A DNA stretch of 64,000 nucleotides from Fodinibius sp964490705 (GTDB lineage: Bacteria > Bacteroidota > Rhodothermia > Balneolales > Balneolaceae), in NCBI GenBank assembly GCA_964490705.1, contig CAZBCG010000001.1, forward strand, positions 124,001 to 188,000, written 5' to 3'. Position numbers and translations under genes: made by a program. This document shows, piece by piece, positions 53,863 to 62,419 of the stretch. Under the pieces are notes generated by a model that saw only the letters and a program-made list of their open reading frames with translations, was not told where the DNA came from and made no database searches. The first letter of the stretch is position 1. Each line of letters begins with the position of its first letter.

Positions 53863-54201
53863 ATGAATCTAATTCCTTTTAATATGGCTGCTTATGCTGT
53901 CGCCCACCTTCGAGAGATGACCGTCAACAGAGAAGTCGTTGTGTATCTGCAAAAAATTGATGCGACACTTAAGCCTTTTGACGGAAAATTCTTGGTGCAC
54001 GGCAAAAAGTCGGACGTAGTGGAGGGCGAATTCCCGGGTTATCTAATCATTATCCAGTTTCCGGATATGGAGAACGCCCGTTCTTGGTATCACTCGGATG
54101 CCTATCAGGAAATTGTATCCCTGCGCTCGAATAACTCCGATGGCAGTGTGATTTTGGTGGATGGAGTGCCCGATGACTACCAAGCTTCGGATCTGCTTTG
54201 A
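53863..54201 (+). CDS. DUF1330 family protein
   Basis: About 112 residues from ATG 53863; a TTG at 53848 and an ATG at 53884 are alternatives, and the family pattern (xAYxVxHxREM) would fit 53884 best. The DUF1330 block includes DATLKPFDGKFLVHG, FPGYLIIIQFPDMENARSWYHSDAYQEIVSLRSNNSDGSVILVDG. It is a ferredoxin-like dimeric fold of unknown function in the cytoplasm. Confidence 0.85.
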   Translation: MNLIPFNMAAYAVAHLREMTVNREVVVYLQKIDATLKPFDGKFLVHGKKSDVVEGEFPGYLIIIQFPDMENARSWYHSDAYQEIVSLRSNNSDGSVILVDGVPDDYQASDLL

Positions 54202-54224
54202 CTTGTAGGCTGCAGTTTTAAAAG

Positions 54225-54259
54225 AAGACTTGCTAAGTTTTCAAAACTTAGCAAGTCTT
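54225..54259. terminator. Long perfect hairpin, bidirectional terminator
   Basis: AAGACTTGCTAAGTTTT and AAAACTTAGCAAGTCTT form a perfect 17-bp stem around a single central C, with T-tracts on both strands. It lies between the convergent DUF1330 and M16 genes. The pairing near the centre would open to give a functional loop. Confidence 0.85.
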
Positions 54260-54271
54260 TTGGTGTTCAGC

Positions 54272-57154
54272 TTATTTTTCTCCGCCGGTTGCGCCGGTGT
54301 TTTCCTGAATTTCTTTCAGAATATCTCCCTTCTCTGAGACGTCCACGATATCGTAACCCAGCTTTTGGAGTTTCTCGCGATGAGTTTTCGCGTCACCGAC
54401 CACGAGAATAACCATCTCGTCAGTTTTGATATGCTTCTTCGCCAGCTCGTTGATTTCTTGCTGGCTGATATTGTCGATGATTTCTCGCTGCTCATCCACA
54501 AACGACTTATCGAGATCGTAGTGGACAATCCGCTGCAGGAAGCCTGCTTTTTGCCACGGCGTTTCGTAGCTGCGTGCATCGCGCTGACCAATGGAGTTGC
54601 GCATGAACGAGAGCTCATCGTCGGTGATTCCGTTTTGCCGATAGTCGCTGAGCTCTTTCATAAATTCATACACCGCGCTGTCGGTAGCGGCCGATTTAAT
54701 ACCACCGGTAGCCGTAAATGGGCCGGCATCGTCATCGGAGTTGAAGTATGATCGCGCGCCATAGGTCCACCCCTTGTCTTCGCGCAGATTTAGGTTAATC
54801 CGGCTGTTGAATGCGCCGCCCAGCGGGTAATTCATCAGCGTGGACTTGAAGTATTCGCCTGTGGCATCATATGACAGATCGGTCATATATCCAATGCGGA
54901 TCTGCGACTGTGGGGCATCGGTTTTATCCACAAGATAAATTTTAGTGGATTCGCTTGCTTTGGGCGCCGGAAGTTCGGGCATCTGCACATCTTTTTTCTT
55001 CCAGTTTTTAAGGAAGTCCAGCTTGCCCATGACCTCTTTTTTGTTGACATCGCCAACGATAACCAGTTCCGAAAGGCCGGGTGCGTAATACGATTTGTAG
55101 AACGATTTCACATCGTCGAGCGTCACGCGTTGTGCCGTTTCTTCGATCCCACTGGTGGGCACCGAATAGATATGCTCATCACCGTAAAGCAATCGGTCAT
55201 ACACCTGGCTGGCGATGGATGACGGATCTTTGTAGGTGGATTGAATACCCTCGATCTGCTGCTTTTTGACGCGCGCAAAATCGGTGGAGTCAAACTTGGG
55301 ACGAAACATAATTTCCTCGACAAGTTCGAGCGTACGATCCAGATTTTTCTTCAGCGTCCGAATGTTGATATCCGTACTGTTTTGCGAAGCATACACATTT
55401 ACCGTACTGCCTACTTTGCGTAGCTCTTCTTGGATTTCCTCGGCACTGTAATTTTCGGTGGATTCGTTCATCATGGACGCCGTAAGCGATGCCAATCCGG
55501 CTTTGGTCGGATCGTTCATATCCATCTTATGGCCGCCGTTGATGGTCAGCTGTAGGTTCACCACCGGAATTTCGTTGTACTTTGTACCGATGACTTTAAT
55601 GCCATTGTCCATGGTTGTCTCCCAGAAATCGGGTACGCTCACCAGGGGGGCAGGACCGGGTTCCGGCTTTTTGCTGCGATCGAAGTTATCGCCGGTGGGA
55701 CGCGTGTACTCCAATCCCGAATAATCGGTGGTGGAATATGGATTTTCGCCCTCGGTTTGTGGTGTGTAGTTATCGGCTTTAGCCGGTTCGGTTTCTTTAT
55801 CCGGCAGCACGCTCTGAATCACCCCAGGCTGTCCTTTGATGTACTTATTATAGACGCGCATAATATCGGCCTTGGTTACCGAACGGTAGCGCTCCAGATC
55901 ATTTTTAATGAAATCGGGATTGTCGACAAAGGTCTCGTAGCTGGCCAATTGTGATACCTTTCCGCTCACGCTTGCCAAGCCGTTGATGAAGTTTGACTCA
56001 TAGGTAGCTTTAATTTTTTGCAGATCCTCATCCGAAACGCCAGCCTGCTCAAACTCTTTGAGAGTCTGACGCATTTGAGCTTCAAAGTCAGACAGCGTTT
56101 GCCCCGGAAACGGAAGTACAAACATCGTAAACTCACCTGCCAGCTCGCTGGTGGGATGGAAAACTGAAGCCTGAATGGCTTTCTGTGTTTCTACAAATTT
56201 TTTGTAGAAGTATGAGCTACGTCCCGTGCCCAAAATCTGTGATAAGAAATCGAGTGCTGCCTCATCTTTATGATATTGTGGAACTGTTGGGAAGGTAAAC
56301 AGCAGGGCCGGGAATCGGATATTGTTGTCCACGTACGAAACGTACCGGTCATTGTCGATTTCCACCGGATCCAGTTGCATATCGTCCACTTCGGGTCCGC
56401 GTGGAATAACCCCAAAATATTTCTCCACTTTCTGTACAACCTCTTTGGGATTTACATCCCCGCCGATGGTGAGGGTAGCGTTATTTGGCCCGTAATAGCG
56501 GAGAAAAAACTTCTTGAGATCAGAGACATCAACACGGTCCAGATCTTTGAGCTTACCGATAGTAAGCCAAGAGTACGGGTGTCCATAAGGATACAGAGCT
56601 GCCGCATTAACTTCGCGGAACAGCCCATAGGCACGATTATCGTAATTTTGCTGCTTTTCATTTTTTACCGTCTCGCGCTGTACCTCAAACTTTTTCTGGG
56701 TTACGGCATCCAGGAAAAAGCCCATTCGGTCAGCTTCCAGCCACAGCATGACATCCAGCTGATTGGAGGGAACGGTCTCAAAATAATTCGTACGGTCGCG
56801 GTTGGTCGTACCGTTCAGGGTTCCCCCGGCATCGGTGATAATCTTGAAATGCTCCTCGTCTTCTACATTCTCGGACCCCTGGAACATCATGTGCTCAAAA
56901 AAGTGTGCAAAGCCCGATTTGTGGAGCTCTTCGCGTGCCGATCCCACGTGGTAGGTAACATCAACATGTACCAGCGGATCGGAATGATCCTCATGGATAA
57001 TGAGGGTAAGCCCGTTATCCAGTTCGTATTTTTCGTAAGGGATGACGATTTCATCGCCCTTTTGTTCTACTTTCTCTATCAGCTTTGTCTGTGCCAGTCC
57101 CACGCTTTGCAGAAATAGCAATCCGACAAACAGAAGTGCGCTATACTTTTTCAT
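54272..57154 (-). CDS. Exported M16 (pitrilysin) family metallopeptidase, tandem domains
   Basis: 960 residues from ATG 57154 (MKKYSALLFVGLLFLQSVGLAQ, signal peptide); an in-frame start at 57223 adds a hydrophilic stretch and is unlikely. The active N-terminal half has the inverted zinc motif HFFEH (84-88) with the downstream Glu in FEVQRETVKNEKQQNYDN. The C-terminal half (TTMDNGIKVIGTKYNEIPVVNLQLTINGG...) is the second, zinc-free M16 half that closes the clamshell. The two-half-in-one-chain layout is typical of exported Bacteroidota members. It degrades oligopeptides outside the cytoplasm. Confidence 0.93.
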   Translation of the reverse strand: MKKYSALLFVGLLFLQSVGLAQTKLIEKVEQKGDEIVIPYEKYELDNGLTLIIHEDHSDPLVHVDVTYHVGSAREELHKSGFAHFFEHMMFQGSENVEDEEHFKIITDAGGTLNGTTNRDRTNYFETVPSNQLDVMLWLEADRMGFFLDAVTQKKFEVQRETVKNEKQQNYDNRAYGLFREVNAAALYPYGHPYSWLTIGKLKDLDRVDVSDLKKFFLRYYGPNNATLTIGGDVNPKEVVQKVEKYFGVIPRGPEVDDMQLDPVEIDNDRYVSYVDNNIRFPALLFTFPTVPQYHKDEAALDFLSQILGTGRSSYFYKKFVETQKAIQASVFHPTSELAGEFTMFVLPFPGQTLSDFEAQMRQTLKEFEQAGVSDEDLQKIKATYESNFINGLASVSGKVSQLASYETFVDNPDFIKNDLERYRSVTKADIMRVYNKYIKGQPGVIQSVLPDKETEPAKADNYTPQTEGENPYSTTDYSGLEYTRPTGDNFDRSKKPEPGPAPLVSVPDFWETTMDNGIKVIGTKYNEIPVVNLQLTINGGHKMDMNDPTKAGLASLTASMMNESTENYSAEEIQEELRKVGSTVNVYASQNSTDINIRTLKKNLDRTLELVEEIMFRPKFDSTDFARVKKQQIEGIQSTYKDPSSIASQVYDRLLYGDEHIYSVPTSGIEETAQRVTLDDVKSFYKSYYAPGLSELVIVGDVNKKEVMGKLDFLKNWKKKDVQMPELPAPKASESTKIYLVDKTDAPQSQIRIGYMTDLSYDATGEYFKSTLMNYPLGGAFNSRINLNLREDKGWTYGARSYFNSDDDAGPFTATGGIKSAATDSAVYEFMKELSDYRQNGITDDELSFMRNSIGQRDARSYETPWQKAGFLQRIVHYDLDKSFVDEQREIIDNISQQEINELAKKHIKTDEMVILVVGDAKTHREKLQKLGYDIVDVSEKGDILKEIQENTGATGGEK

Positions 57155-57489
57155 AGTCAGAATGTTGGTTAGGATGATGTTTGTAGGGATAAGAACTCTT
57201 GATGACAAAAATTCTCTACCCAAGTCTTTATACTACGGCAATATTGATGAAAAGTTATTCAGGGGCAAGAAGTATTTTTTAGGATTACTAACCTATCCAC
57301 ACCTTCACCAAGGTTTCGGTGTGCCAGCTTGTTCCTTCCCTAAAATCAGGGAAGGAGGGGCTTAGAAATAGGTGCTCATCTGTAATTCAAGAGTTTTTCT
57401 CCCTACTCGTAGGGAGAAAACAAAAGAGGGTCACTTTTTTCGAAAAATCTTTTTGTTGATTAGATTGTAATCAAATTAGGAGAGAAAAA
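57155..57489. other. Gene-free stretch with left flank of the DUF559 cassette
   Basis: This 335-bp stretch holds palindromes CCTTCCCT-aaaatc-AGGGAAGG (about 57333-57354) and CTCCCTACTCGTAGGGAG (about 57399-57416), and the left copies of the direct and inverted repeats of the DUF559 cassette. A leader AAATTAGGAGAGAAAAAATG contains the SD of the DUF559 gene. The M16 promoter must also lie here. No RNA gene was recognised. Confidence 0.7.
57392..57435. repeat. 44-bp direct repeat, left copy, flanking DUF559 gene
   Basis: Matches 57960-58003 in the same orientation at 43 of 44 positions. It contains the inner palindrome CTCCCTACTCGTAGGGAG and ends in AGAGGGTCACT. Confidence 0.9.
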
Positions 57490-57900
57490 ATGAGAGATAA
57501 AAATAAGTCCATTACAGAGTTAGCAAGAGAATTGCGCAATAATCCCACACCTTCTGAGCGTAAATTGTGGAGTATGCTACGAAAGCGAAGGTTAGGTGGG
57601 TATAAGTTTTTGCGACAGAAACCGATTATTTACAGGCAGCGAAACAACAAAGCTTTTTTCTTTATTGCTGATTTTTACTGTGCCGAGCTACAGCTAGTTA
57701 TTGAGGTTGACGGGAAGTATCATAATAGGCAAAAGGAATATGATAAAAATAGAGATTTGGTTATCCGAGAACTTGGCATTAAGGTACTCCGGATTGACAA
57801 TGAAGAGCTTAAGAATTTGGATAGGGTGAAAGAGAAGATTGAGAAATTTATAAATTCATGAAGCCATATCTAAATCCCTCCTTGGGATGACCCTCTCTTG
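57421..57900. mobile_element. Putative DUF559 endonuclease cassette with terminal inverted repeats
   Basis: The gene at 57490-57861 is enclosed by CAAAAGAGGGTCA (57421-57433) and its near-perfect inverse TGACCCTCTCTTG (57888-57900; 12 of 13 match). A 44-bp direct repeat lies outside both. The span is 480 bp and holds nothing but the nuclease gene. The arrangement suggests a minimal mobile or recombining unit. No mobilising enzyme other than the encoded nuclease is present. Confidence 0.55.
57490..57861 (+). CDS. DUF559 family endonuclease (Vsr/PD-(D/E)xK-like)
   Basis: A 123-residue protein of full family length. NPTPSERKLWSMLRKRRLGGYKFLRQKPI (18-46) is the DUF559 start. FFIADFYCAELQLVIEVDGKYH (57-78) carries the candidate nuclease residues Asp61, Glu72 and Asp74 in a PD-(D/E)xK-like core. 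ELGIKVLRIDNEEL closes the fold. It is related to very-short-patch repair nucleases. It has a good AGGAGA SD and is framed by inverted and direct repeats. Confidence 0.9.
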   Translation: MRDKNKSITELARELRNNPTPSERKLWSMLRKRRLGGYKFLRQKPIIYRQRNNKAFFFIADFYCAELQLVIEVDGKYHNRQKEYDKNRDLVIRELGIKVLRIDNEELKNLDRVKEKIEKFINS

Positions 57901-57959
57901 TCCTCTCCCTAAAAATTAGGGAGAGGGACGTTAATAACGAGTGATAAAATTTATGGAAT

Positions 57960-58003
57960 AGTTTTTCTCCCTACTCGTAGGGAGAAATCAAAAGAGGGTC
58001 ACT
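57960..58003. repeat. 44-bp direct repeat, right copy, overlapping the CHAT gene stop
   Basis: Right copy of the unit at 57392-57435. Its last two bases fall inside the TAG stop codon of the TPR-CHAT gene (58002-58004). The intervening DNA includes the palindrome CCTCTCCCT-aaaaatt-AGGGAGAGG. Confidence 0.9.
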
Positions 58004-60932
58004 ACCGTCCAACAACAATAAATGGTGCCCAGTACACCGGATGATTAAAAAGCGGATGCTTAATCATCTGCAGTTTTGCTTGGCGCATGGCTGTAGCTTT
58101 TTGTCCGAATGGAATTGATTCATCCCAGCCGACCCAACGGAGCATGCTGTCGGTCCATCCCTCCTGTGATTCACTGTTTATGAGCGCTTTATAAAACTCG
58201 TTCATAAACGAAGCTGTTGAACGATCATAGACATTCCAGAGACTTACCACTACCGTTGAGGCACCGGCATAAAAGAATGATCGTTGCATGCCCAGAATAC
58301 CTTCACCCTTCACTACTTTCCCAAGACCCGTGTTGCAGGCGCTGAGAACTACCATATCCGAGTTGATGTTGAGGCCGAAAATTTCGGAGCTTCGCAGCAT
58401 GCCGTCTTCCCGAGACGAGGCCGTAATTTCTCCTTTTGTGGAAAGTGCGAGCCCGCTGCGGCTGGGATTGTTTTCATCAATAATACCGTGGGTAGCCATG
58501 TGGATATAGCGATACTGGTTTTGCTGGAGCATTTTTTTAAACCGCTCTTCAGAAACCTCATCTTCTTTTAAAATCGAACTCTGTTGAAACTGTGTGGCAA
58601 TAGAATCGACTTCCATTAATGTAGAGGGAAGTGACTGAAGATTACCCTGTCGAAAGGTGCTTTGCTGGAGGTCTTGTTCAGAGAAATCCGATCCGGCAAC
58701 AGCCAGCAGATCCTGACGGTCAAGAGACTCAGAATCTTCGAGCAGATCGAGACTGGTAAGCGAGGGCTCATATTTGATGTTAAATTGCTCAATCAGGTAC
58801 TGGTCGCCGCGCGAAAGGGCCTCAAACGGCAGGTACGCCAAGGCGCCGTCGGGGACGATAATCAGGTTGGAAAAATTGCTGAGCTCTTTTTCAAAAGGGG
58901 CAAGCAGCTTATTATATAACTCGGCCGACTGGGATCGCAGTTGTGACCGCGGTGCATTTGATAGAATTGCTCCCTTGAAGTCGGCAACCAGATCTGTTAG
59001 CTGCTCATCCAGTGGTACATCGCCCGAAAGTGAAAACTGTTCGGCTCGAACGGTGTTTTGGCTAATCAAAAAGATGATAAGCTGATCGTTGGCAACGGCG
59101 TATTCGAGCACCGCCGTTTGTTCATCCGCCATGGTCTGCGCCCGCTGCAGGCTGATGGGTTCCGGAGATTCCAGCGACTTCAGCTCGGGATATTCATTGT
59201 GCAGGTTATTTTCATAGGCGGCATAATCTAGCTCCGCTGATCGTATCTTGTCTTCAATTTTGGAGCGCTGCTGTTTGTCGGAGGTATTTTCGAGCTGGGT
59301 GTAAAGTTGGTTAATGCGATTGCGTTTTTCCCTGCGCTCCACCCGTACTTTTTCGGGCAGCTGCTGGTCGATATTTTGGGATGCCGCAGCCAACTCATCA
59401 CTCAGCGACCGCGCCTTGGCCTGCTCGACCAGTTTATAAGCGCGTGAAAGATCTTGAGAATAGGTTAAAATCCAAGAAGCGACCTCGGTGTAAAAATCAG
59501 TATGCTGGCCAAAAAAGCTGGACTTAAGATCCGAAACAGCACTGGCGCGGGAGCGTTGTTGTTCAATAATATCAATAGCTTTTTGTCCATAGACAATGGC
59601 GCTGTCGGAATTTGCCCGATCATACTGTTGCGCCAACTTGCTAAGAGGAACCAGCTGTTCTCTTTCCGATAAATACTTGCTGTAGGCATACGCTTTCCGG
59701 TAGTGATCCAGAGCGGAGGTTGTGTTGCCCTTGGCATTGTCAATACGCCCAAAATAGGTTGAAGCTCGTTTAAGCATGTCATAACTGTCAGTAGAATCCC
59801 CGATAGCTTGAATTTGGTTTACGTATCGTTCAGCTTCGTCATACTGCTGATTCCCGAGGTGCATGCGGGCCATGGTATTCAGGGAATAGTAAATTTCATG
59901 CGGGTTACCCATTTTTTTGCGCATATCCAGGGCTTCCCGATAATAGCTGGCGGCCTCTTCTTTTTTACCGATTTCCCACATCAGCTGTCCAATATTATTG
60001 GTAGTGGTAGCGATGGATTCCGGCCCGGATGCTTCTTTACTGATGGCCAGACTCTGACGGTAATAATCAAGAGCCTTATCGTATTCTCCAAGTCGTTTGT
60101 ATAACAGACCGATATCGTTAAGTATTTGAGCTGTTTGGCTGGGTGTTCCTGCCGTACGGCTGAAATCAAGTGCCTTATTATAGGAAACCATTGCCTGATC
60201 GTAGTTTCCTAAACTTTGCTGTACACTTCCCAAGCTGGAATAGGTGCTGCTTAAATCCGAAACGTTGTTGATCTTCGTTTGGATTTTAAGAGCGCGGTTG
60301 AAGTAATCCAGGGCTTGATCATATAAAGACAGTTCTTCATAAATATTTCCAATGTTGCCGAGAGAAGTAGCAAAATAACTATTTTGGGTAATACCGCGCA
60401 GGTAAGGCAGCGATTGCTTAAAGCGCTCCATAGCTTTGGAGTAATTACCTTTTGCTCGCTGAATGCCCCCAATATTGCTAAAGACCACACCGATGAGCAG
60501 ACTGTCTCCTGATTCTTTTGAAAGCGGAAGCGATTTCTGATAATAACGATTGGCTTGGTCAAGATCCCCTGAGCGCTTGGAAGCTAACCCCATACTGTTG
60601 TACAAATCCCCCTGGTTATATACATCATTGGCGGGGTGATCAACCGAGAGAAGTTCTTTATAAAGTTCCAGCGCCTGCCCATTCTTGGAGCGCCACATCA
60701 TAGCGCTGGCATATTCTTTGCCGGCTTCGAGCCATGAAGCCGTGTCTTGAAATTCGCGGTACATATTGTAGGCTTCGCGGTAATAAAACTCCGACTCTTG
60801 ATTTTTACCGGCTTGATCGTACTCCTTGCCGGTCTGGAAAAGAGAGTCCGCCAGCTGTACACTTTGCCCATAGCCTGACAGGGGAATCAGAAAGAGCAAT
60901 ACAATTAATAAGAAAAGCCGCTGATTATTCAT
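58002..60932 (-). CDS. Exported TPR-CHAT protein (putative caspase-like protease)
   Basis: A 976-residue protein with a signal peptide (MNNQRLFLLIVLLFLIPLSGYGQ). About ten TPR units follow (about 30-440, e.g. GDLDQANRYYQKSLPLSKESGD, LYDQALDYFNRALKIQTKIN), then a coiled-coil stretch (about 535-595) and a C-terminal CHAT domain (about 670-976). The caspase-type dyad is present: His815 in HMATHGIID and Cys866 in LSACNTGLG. CHAT proteins cleave partner proteins after a sensing event; the TPR part is expected to recognise the partner. It is divergent from a tiny acidic peptide gene across a palindromic promoter region. The substrate is unknown. Confidence 0.9.
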   Translation of the reverse strand: MNNQRLFLLIVLLFLIPLSGYGQSVQLADSLFQTGKEYDQAGKNQESEFYYREAYNMYREFQDTASWLEAGKEYASAMMWRSKNGQALELYKELLSVDHPANDVYNQGDLYNSMGLASKRSGDLDQANRYYQKSLPLSKESGDSLLIGVVFSNIGGIQRAKGNYSKAMERFKQSLPYLRGITQNSYFATSLGNIGNIYEELSLYDQALDYFNRALKIQTKINNVSDLSSTYSSLGSVQQSLGNYDQAMVSYNKALDFSRTAGTPSQTAQILNDIGLLYKRLGEYDKALDYYRQSLAISKEASGPESIATTTNNIGQLMWEIGKKEEAASYYREALDMRKKMGNPHEIYYSLNTMARMHLGNQQYDEAERYVNQIQAIGDSTDSYDMLKRASTYFGRIDNAKGNTTSALDHYRKAYAYSKYLSEREQLVPLSKLAQQYDRANSDSAIVYGQKAIDIIEQQRSRASAVSDLKSSFFGQHTDFYTEVASWILTYSQDLSRAYKLVEQAKARSLSDELAAASQNIDQQLPEKVRVERREKRNRINQLYTQLENTSDKQQRSKIEDKIRSAELDYAAYENNLHNEYPELKSLESPEPISLQRAQTMADEQTAVLEYAVANDQLIIFLISQNTVRAEQFSLSGDVPLDEQLTDLVADFKGAILSNAPRSQLRSQSAELYNKLLAPFEKELSNFSNLIIVPDGALAYLPFEALSRGDQYLIEQFNIKYEPSLTSLDLLEDSESLDRQDLLAVAGSDFSEQDLQQSTFRQGNLQSLPSTLMEVDSIATQFQQSSILKEDEVSEERFKKMLQQNQYRYIHMATHGIIDENNPSRSGLALSTKGEITASSREDGMLRSSEIFGLNINSDMVVLSACNTGLGKVVKGEGILGMQRSFFYAGASTVVVSLWNVYDRSTASFMNEFYKALINSESQEGWTDSMLRWVGWDESIPFGQKATAMRQAKLQMIKHPLFNHPVYWAPFIVVGR

Positions 60933-61008
60933 TGGGAGATGACGTCCTAAAAAGTGCTACCCCGTTATCTATCTAAACTGTATATTAGATTACGCATAAG
61001 TTAAAAAG

Positions 61009-61026
61009 TTTGGCATTTGTGCCAAA
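61009..61026. promoter_or_regulatory. Palindrome in the divergent promoter region of CHAT gene and small peptide gene
   Basis: TTTGGCA-tttg-TGCCAAA is a perfect 7-bp inverted repeat, 77 bp from the CHAT start and 78 bp from the small peptide start. Equal spacing to both genes suggests a shared operator. No adjacent regulator gene is available to assign it to. Confidence 0.55.
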
Positions 61027-61103
61027 TTATAGAATATTTAACCGCATATTCATTTTATAGGAGTGCATTTCACTTATCTTCCTAATAAAATCAGGAGATC
61101 ATT

Positions 61104-61217
61104 ATGTTCGATTTTAAAAAAGAGGAATTTCAGTCACCGTTTTTTGCAGTGCCGGACCAAGACGACGGGTCTTCAAGTTCTGACGATGATTCAGGTGGAG
61201 GCGACGGCATAGGATAA
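61104..61217 (+). CDS. 37-residue acidic Gly/Ser/Asp-rich peptide, unknown
   Basis: ATG at 61104 with AGGAG 7 nt upstream, stop TAA at 61215-61217. The peptide has a short amphipathic N-terminus (MFDFKKEEFQSPFFAVPDQ), then a tail of Asp, Ser and Gly only (DDGSSSSDDDSGGGDG) ending IG. It has no signal peptide, no Cys and no membrane segment. A perfect terminator begins 19 bp after the stop, so this is a complete transcription unit. The leader-like half plus low-complexity tail recalls precursors of modified peptides, but no modification enzyme is nearby. It is divergent from the TPR-CHAT gene. Confidence 0.65.
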   Translation: MFDFKKEEFQSPFFAVPDQDDGSSSSDDDSGGGDGIG

Positions 61218-61236
61218 GTTCTATTCTATTTTAAGT

Positions 61237-61266
61237 AGCCATGCTCATTAGGGCATGGCTTTTTTA
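61237..61266 (+). terminator. Intrinsic terminator of the small peptide gene
   Basis: AGCCATGC-tcattagg-GCATGGCT is a perfect 8-bp stem followed by TTTTTATTT. It is oriented for the plus strand and serves the 37-codon gene. Confidence 0.9.
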
Positions 61267-61311
61267 TTTGCTGAAAATCAAGAAAGGCTGAGTATAACCG
61301 GCGACTGATTG

Positions 61312-62265
61312 TTAATCCGCAAACATCGAGTTCACAAACAACTCGCGGTCAAACACCTGCAGGTCTTCGACCTCTTCGCCTACCCCGATATATTTAACCG
61401 GCACATCCAGTTCGTTGGATACGCCAATTACGATGCCGCCTTTGGCCGTACCGTCGAGCTTGGTGAGCACCAGCCCGGTGATATCCACAAAATCGGTGAA
61501 TGCCTTGGCCTGCTGCATGGCATTTTGTCCGGTGGAGGCATCGAGCACGAGTAGTACCTCATGCGGGGCGTCTTCCACCACTTTGCCCATCACGCGCTTG
61601 ATTTTAGCCAACTCCTCCATCAGCGATTTTTTGTTGTGGAGACGTCCGGCGGTATCAACCAGCGCAATGTCGGCACCCCGGGCTTTGGCCGATTCCACGG
61701 TATCGTAGGCTACGGCCGCGGGATCAGCATTTTGTCCTTGTTGAATGATGGGTACATCCGCACGTTCGCTCCATATTTTAAGCTGATCCACAGCAGCGGC
61801 GCGAAAAGTATCGGCGGCCCCGAGCATCACTTTTTTGCCGGCTTTTTTATAGAGATGCGCAAGCTTGCCGATCGACGTTGTTTTGCCCACTCCGTTGACG
61901 CCGACTACCATTACGATGTGCGGCTTTTGTGGGAATTCAGCATCGAATTCAGCCGGTTTGTCGGGGGTGTGATCCTTAAGCAGAGCGATAATCTCTTCCC
62001 GTAAAATCCGCTGCAACTCATCGCTGCTCAGATACTTGTCTTGGGCGACGCGTGCTTCAATTCGGTCGATAATTTCGATCGTCGTTTTGACGCCCACATC
62101 AGAAGTGATGAGGATTTCTTCCAGCTCGTCGAGCACGGCGGCATCCACGGTATCTTTGCCGGCAATAGCCTTGCCGATCTTTTTCATGATGCCGGAACGA
62201 CTTTTTTCGACGCCCTTTTCGACCTTTTCCTTTTTCTTGAGACCTATTTTTTCGAGAAAACCCAT
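61312..62265 (-). CDS. ftsY: Signal recognition particle receptor FtsY
   Basis: A 317-residue SRP receptor GTPase that docks ribosome-nascent chain complexes at the inner membrane. G1 is GVNGVGKTT (122-130), G3 is DTAGRLHNK and G4 is TKLDGTAKGG. The N domain (about 25-105) is present, while the acidic A domain is reduced to a short basic stretch. The C-terminal DLQVFDRELFVNSMF is typical. Start ATG 62265. Confidence 0.96.
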   Translation of the reverse strand: MGFLEKIGLKKKEKVEKGVEKSRSGIMKKIGKAIAGKDTVDAAVLDELEEILITSDVGVKTTIEIIDRIEARVAQDKYLSSDELQRILREEIIALLKDHTPDKPAEFDAEFPQKPHIVMVVGVNGVGKTTSIGKLAHLYKKAGKKVMLGAADTFRAAAVDQLKIWSERADVPIIQQGQNADPAAVAYDTVESAKARGADIALVDTAGRLHNKKSLMEELAKIKRVMGKVVEDAPHEVLLVLDASTGQNAMQQAKAFTDFVDITGLVLTKLDGTAKGGIVIGVSNELDVPVKYIGVGEEVEDLQVFDRELFVNSMFAD

Positions 62266-62295
62266 AAGTACTGATAACTAATAAAAAACTAAAAT

Positions 62296-62321
62296 GTCAT
62301 CCTGAACTTGTTTCAGGATCT
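62296..62321. repeat. Dispersed palindromic repeat, copy 2
   Basis: Same 26-bp unit as 5943-5968 with one mismatch, same orientation. It is followed at about 62373-62388 by CTCCCCTCGAGGGGAG, a second palindrome shared with 45841-45855. Confidence 0.75.
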
Positions 62322-62419
62322 TTGGAGATTTGAAATACGCCCTCCCTCAGCACATAGTTTATGTGCTGAGTACTCCCCTCGAGGGGAGATTTTTTATTGC
62401 CAATATTTAAAATAAAAGT

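Noticed and set aside
56270..57118. Long plus-strand reading frame opposite the M16 peptidase
   Set aside because: It is the antisense of a strongly conserved M16 gene and its composition has no domain pattern; a shadow frame.
58002..60932. Link to a CRISPR-associated TPR-CHAT (Csx29-type) system
   Set aside because: No cas gene or repeat array is present in the window and this protein has a signal peptide, so a CRISPR role is not supported.
61104..61217. Small peptide as a lanthipeptide or thiopeptide precursor
   Set aside because: It has no Cys or Thr and no modification enzyme is nearby; retained only as an unknown peptide.
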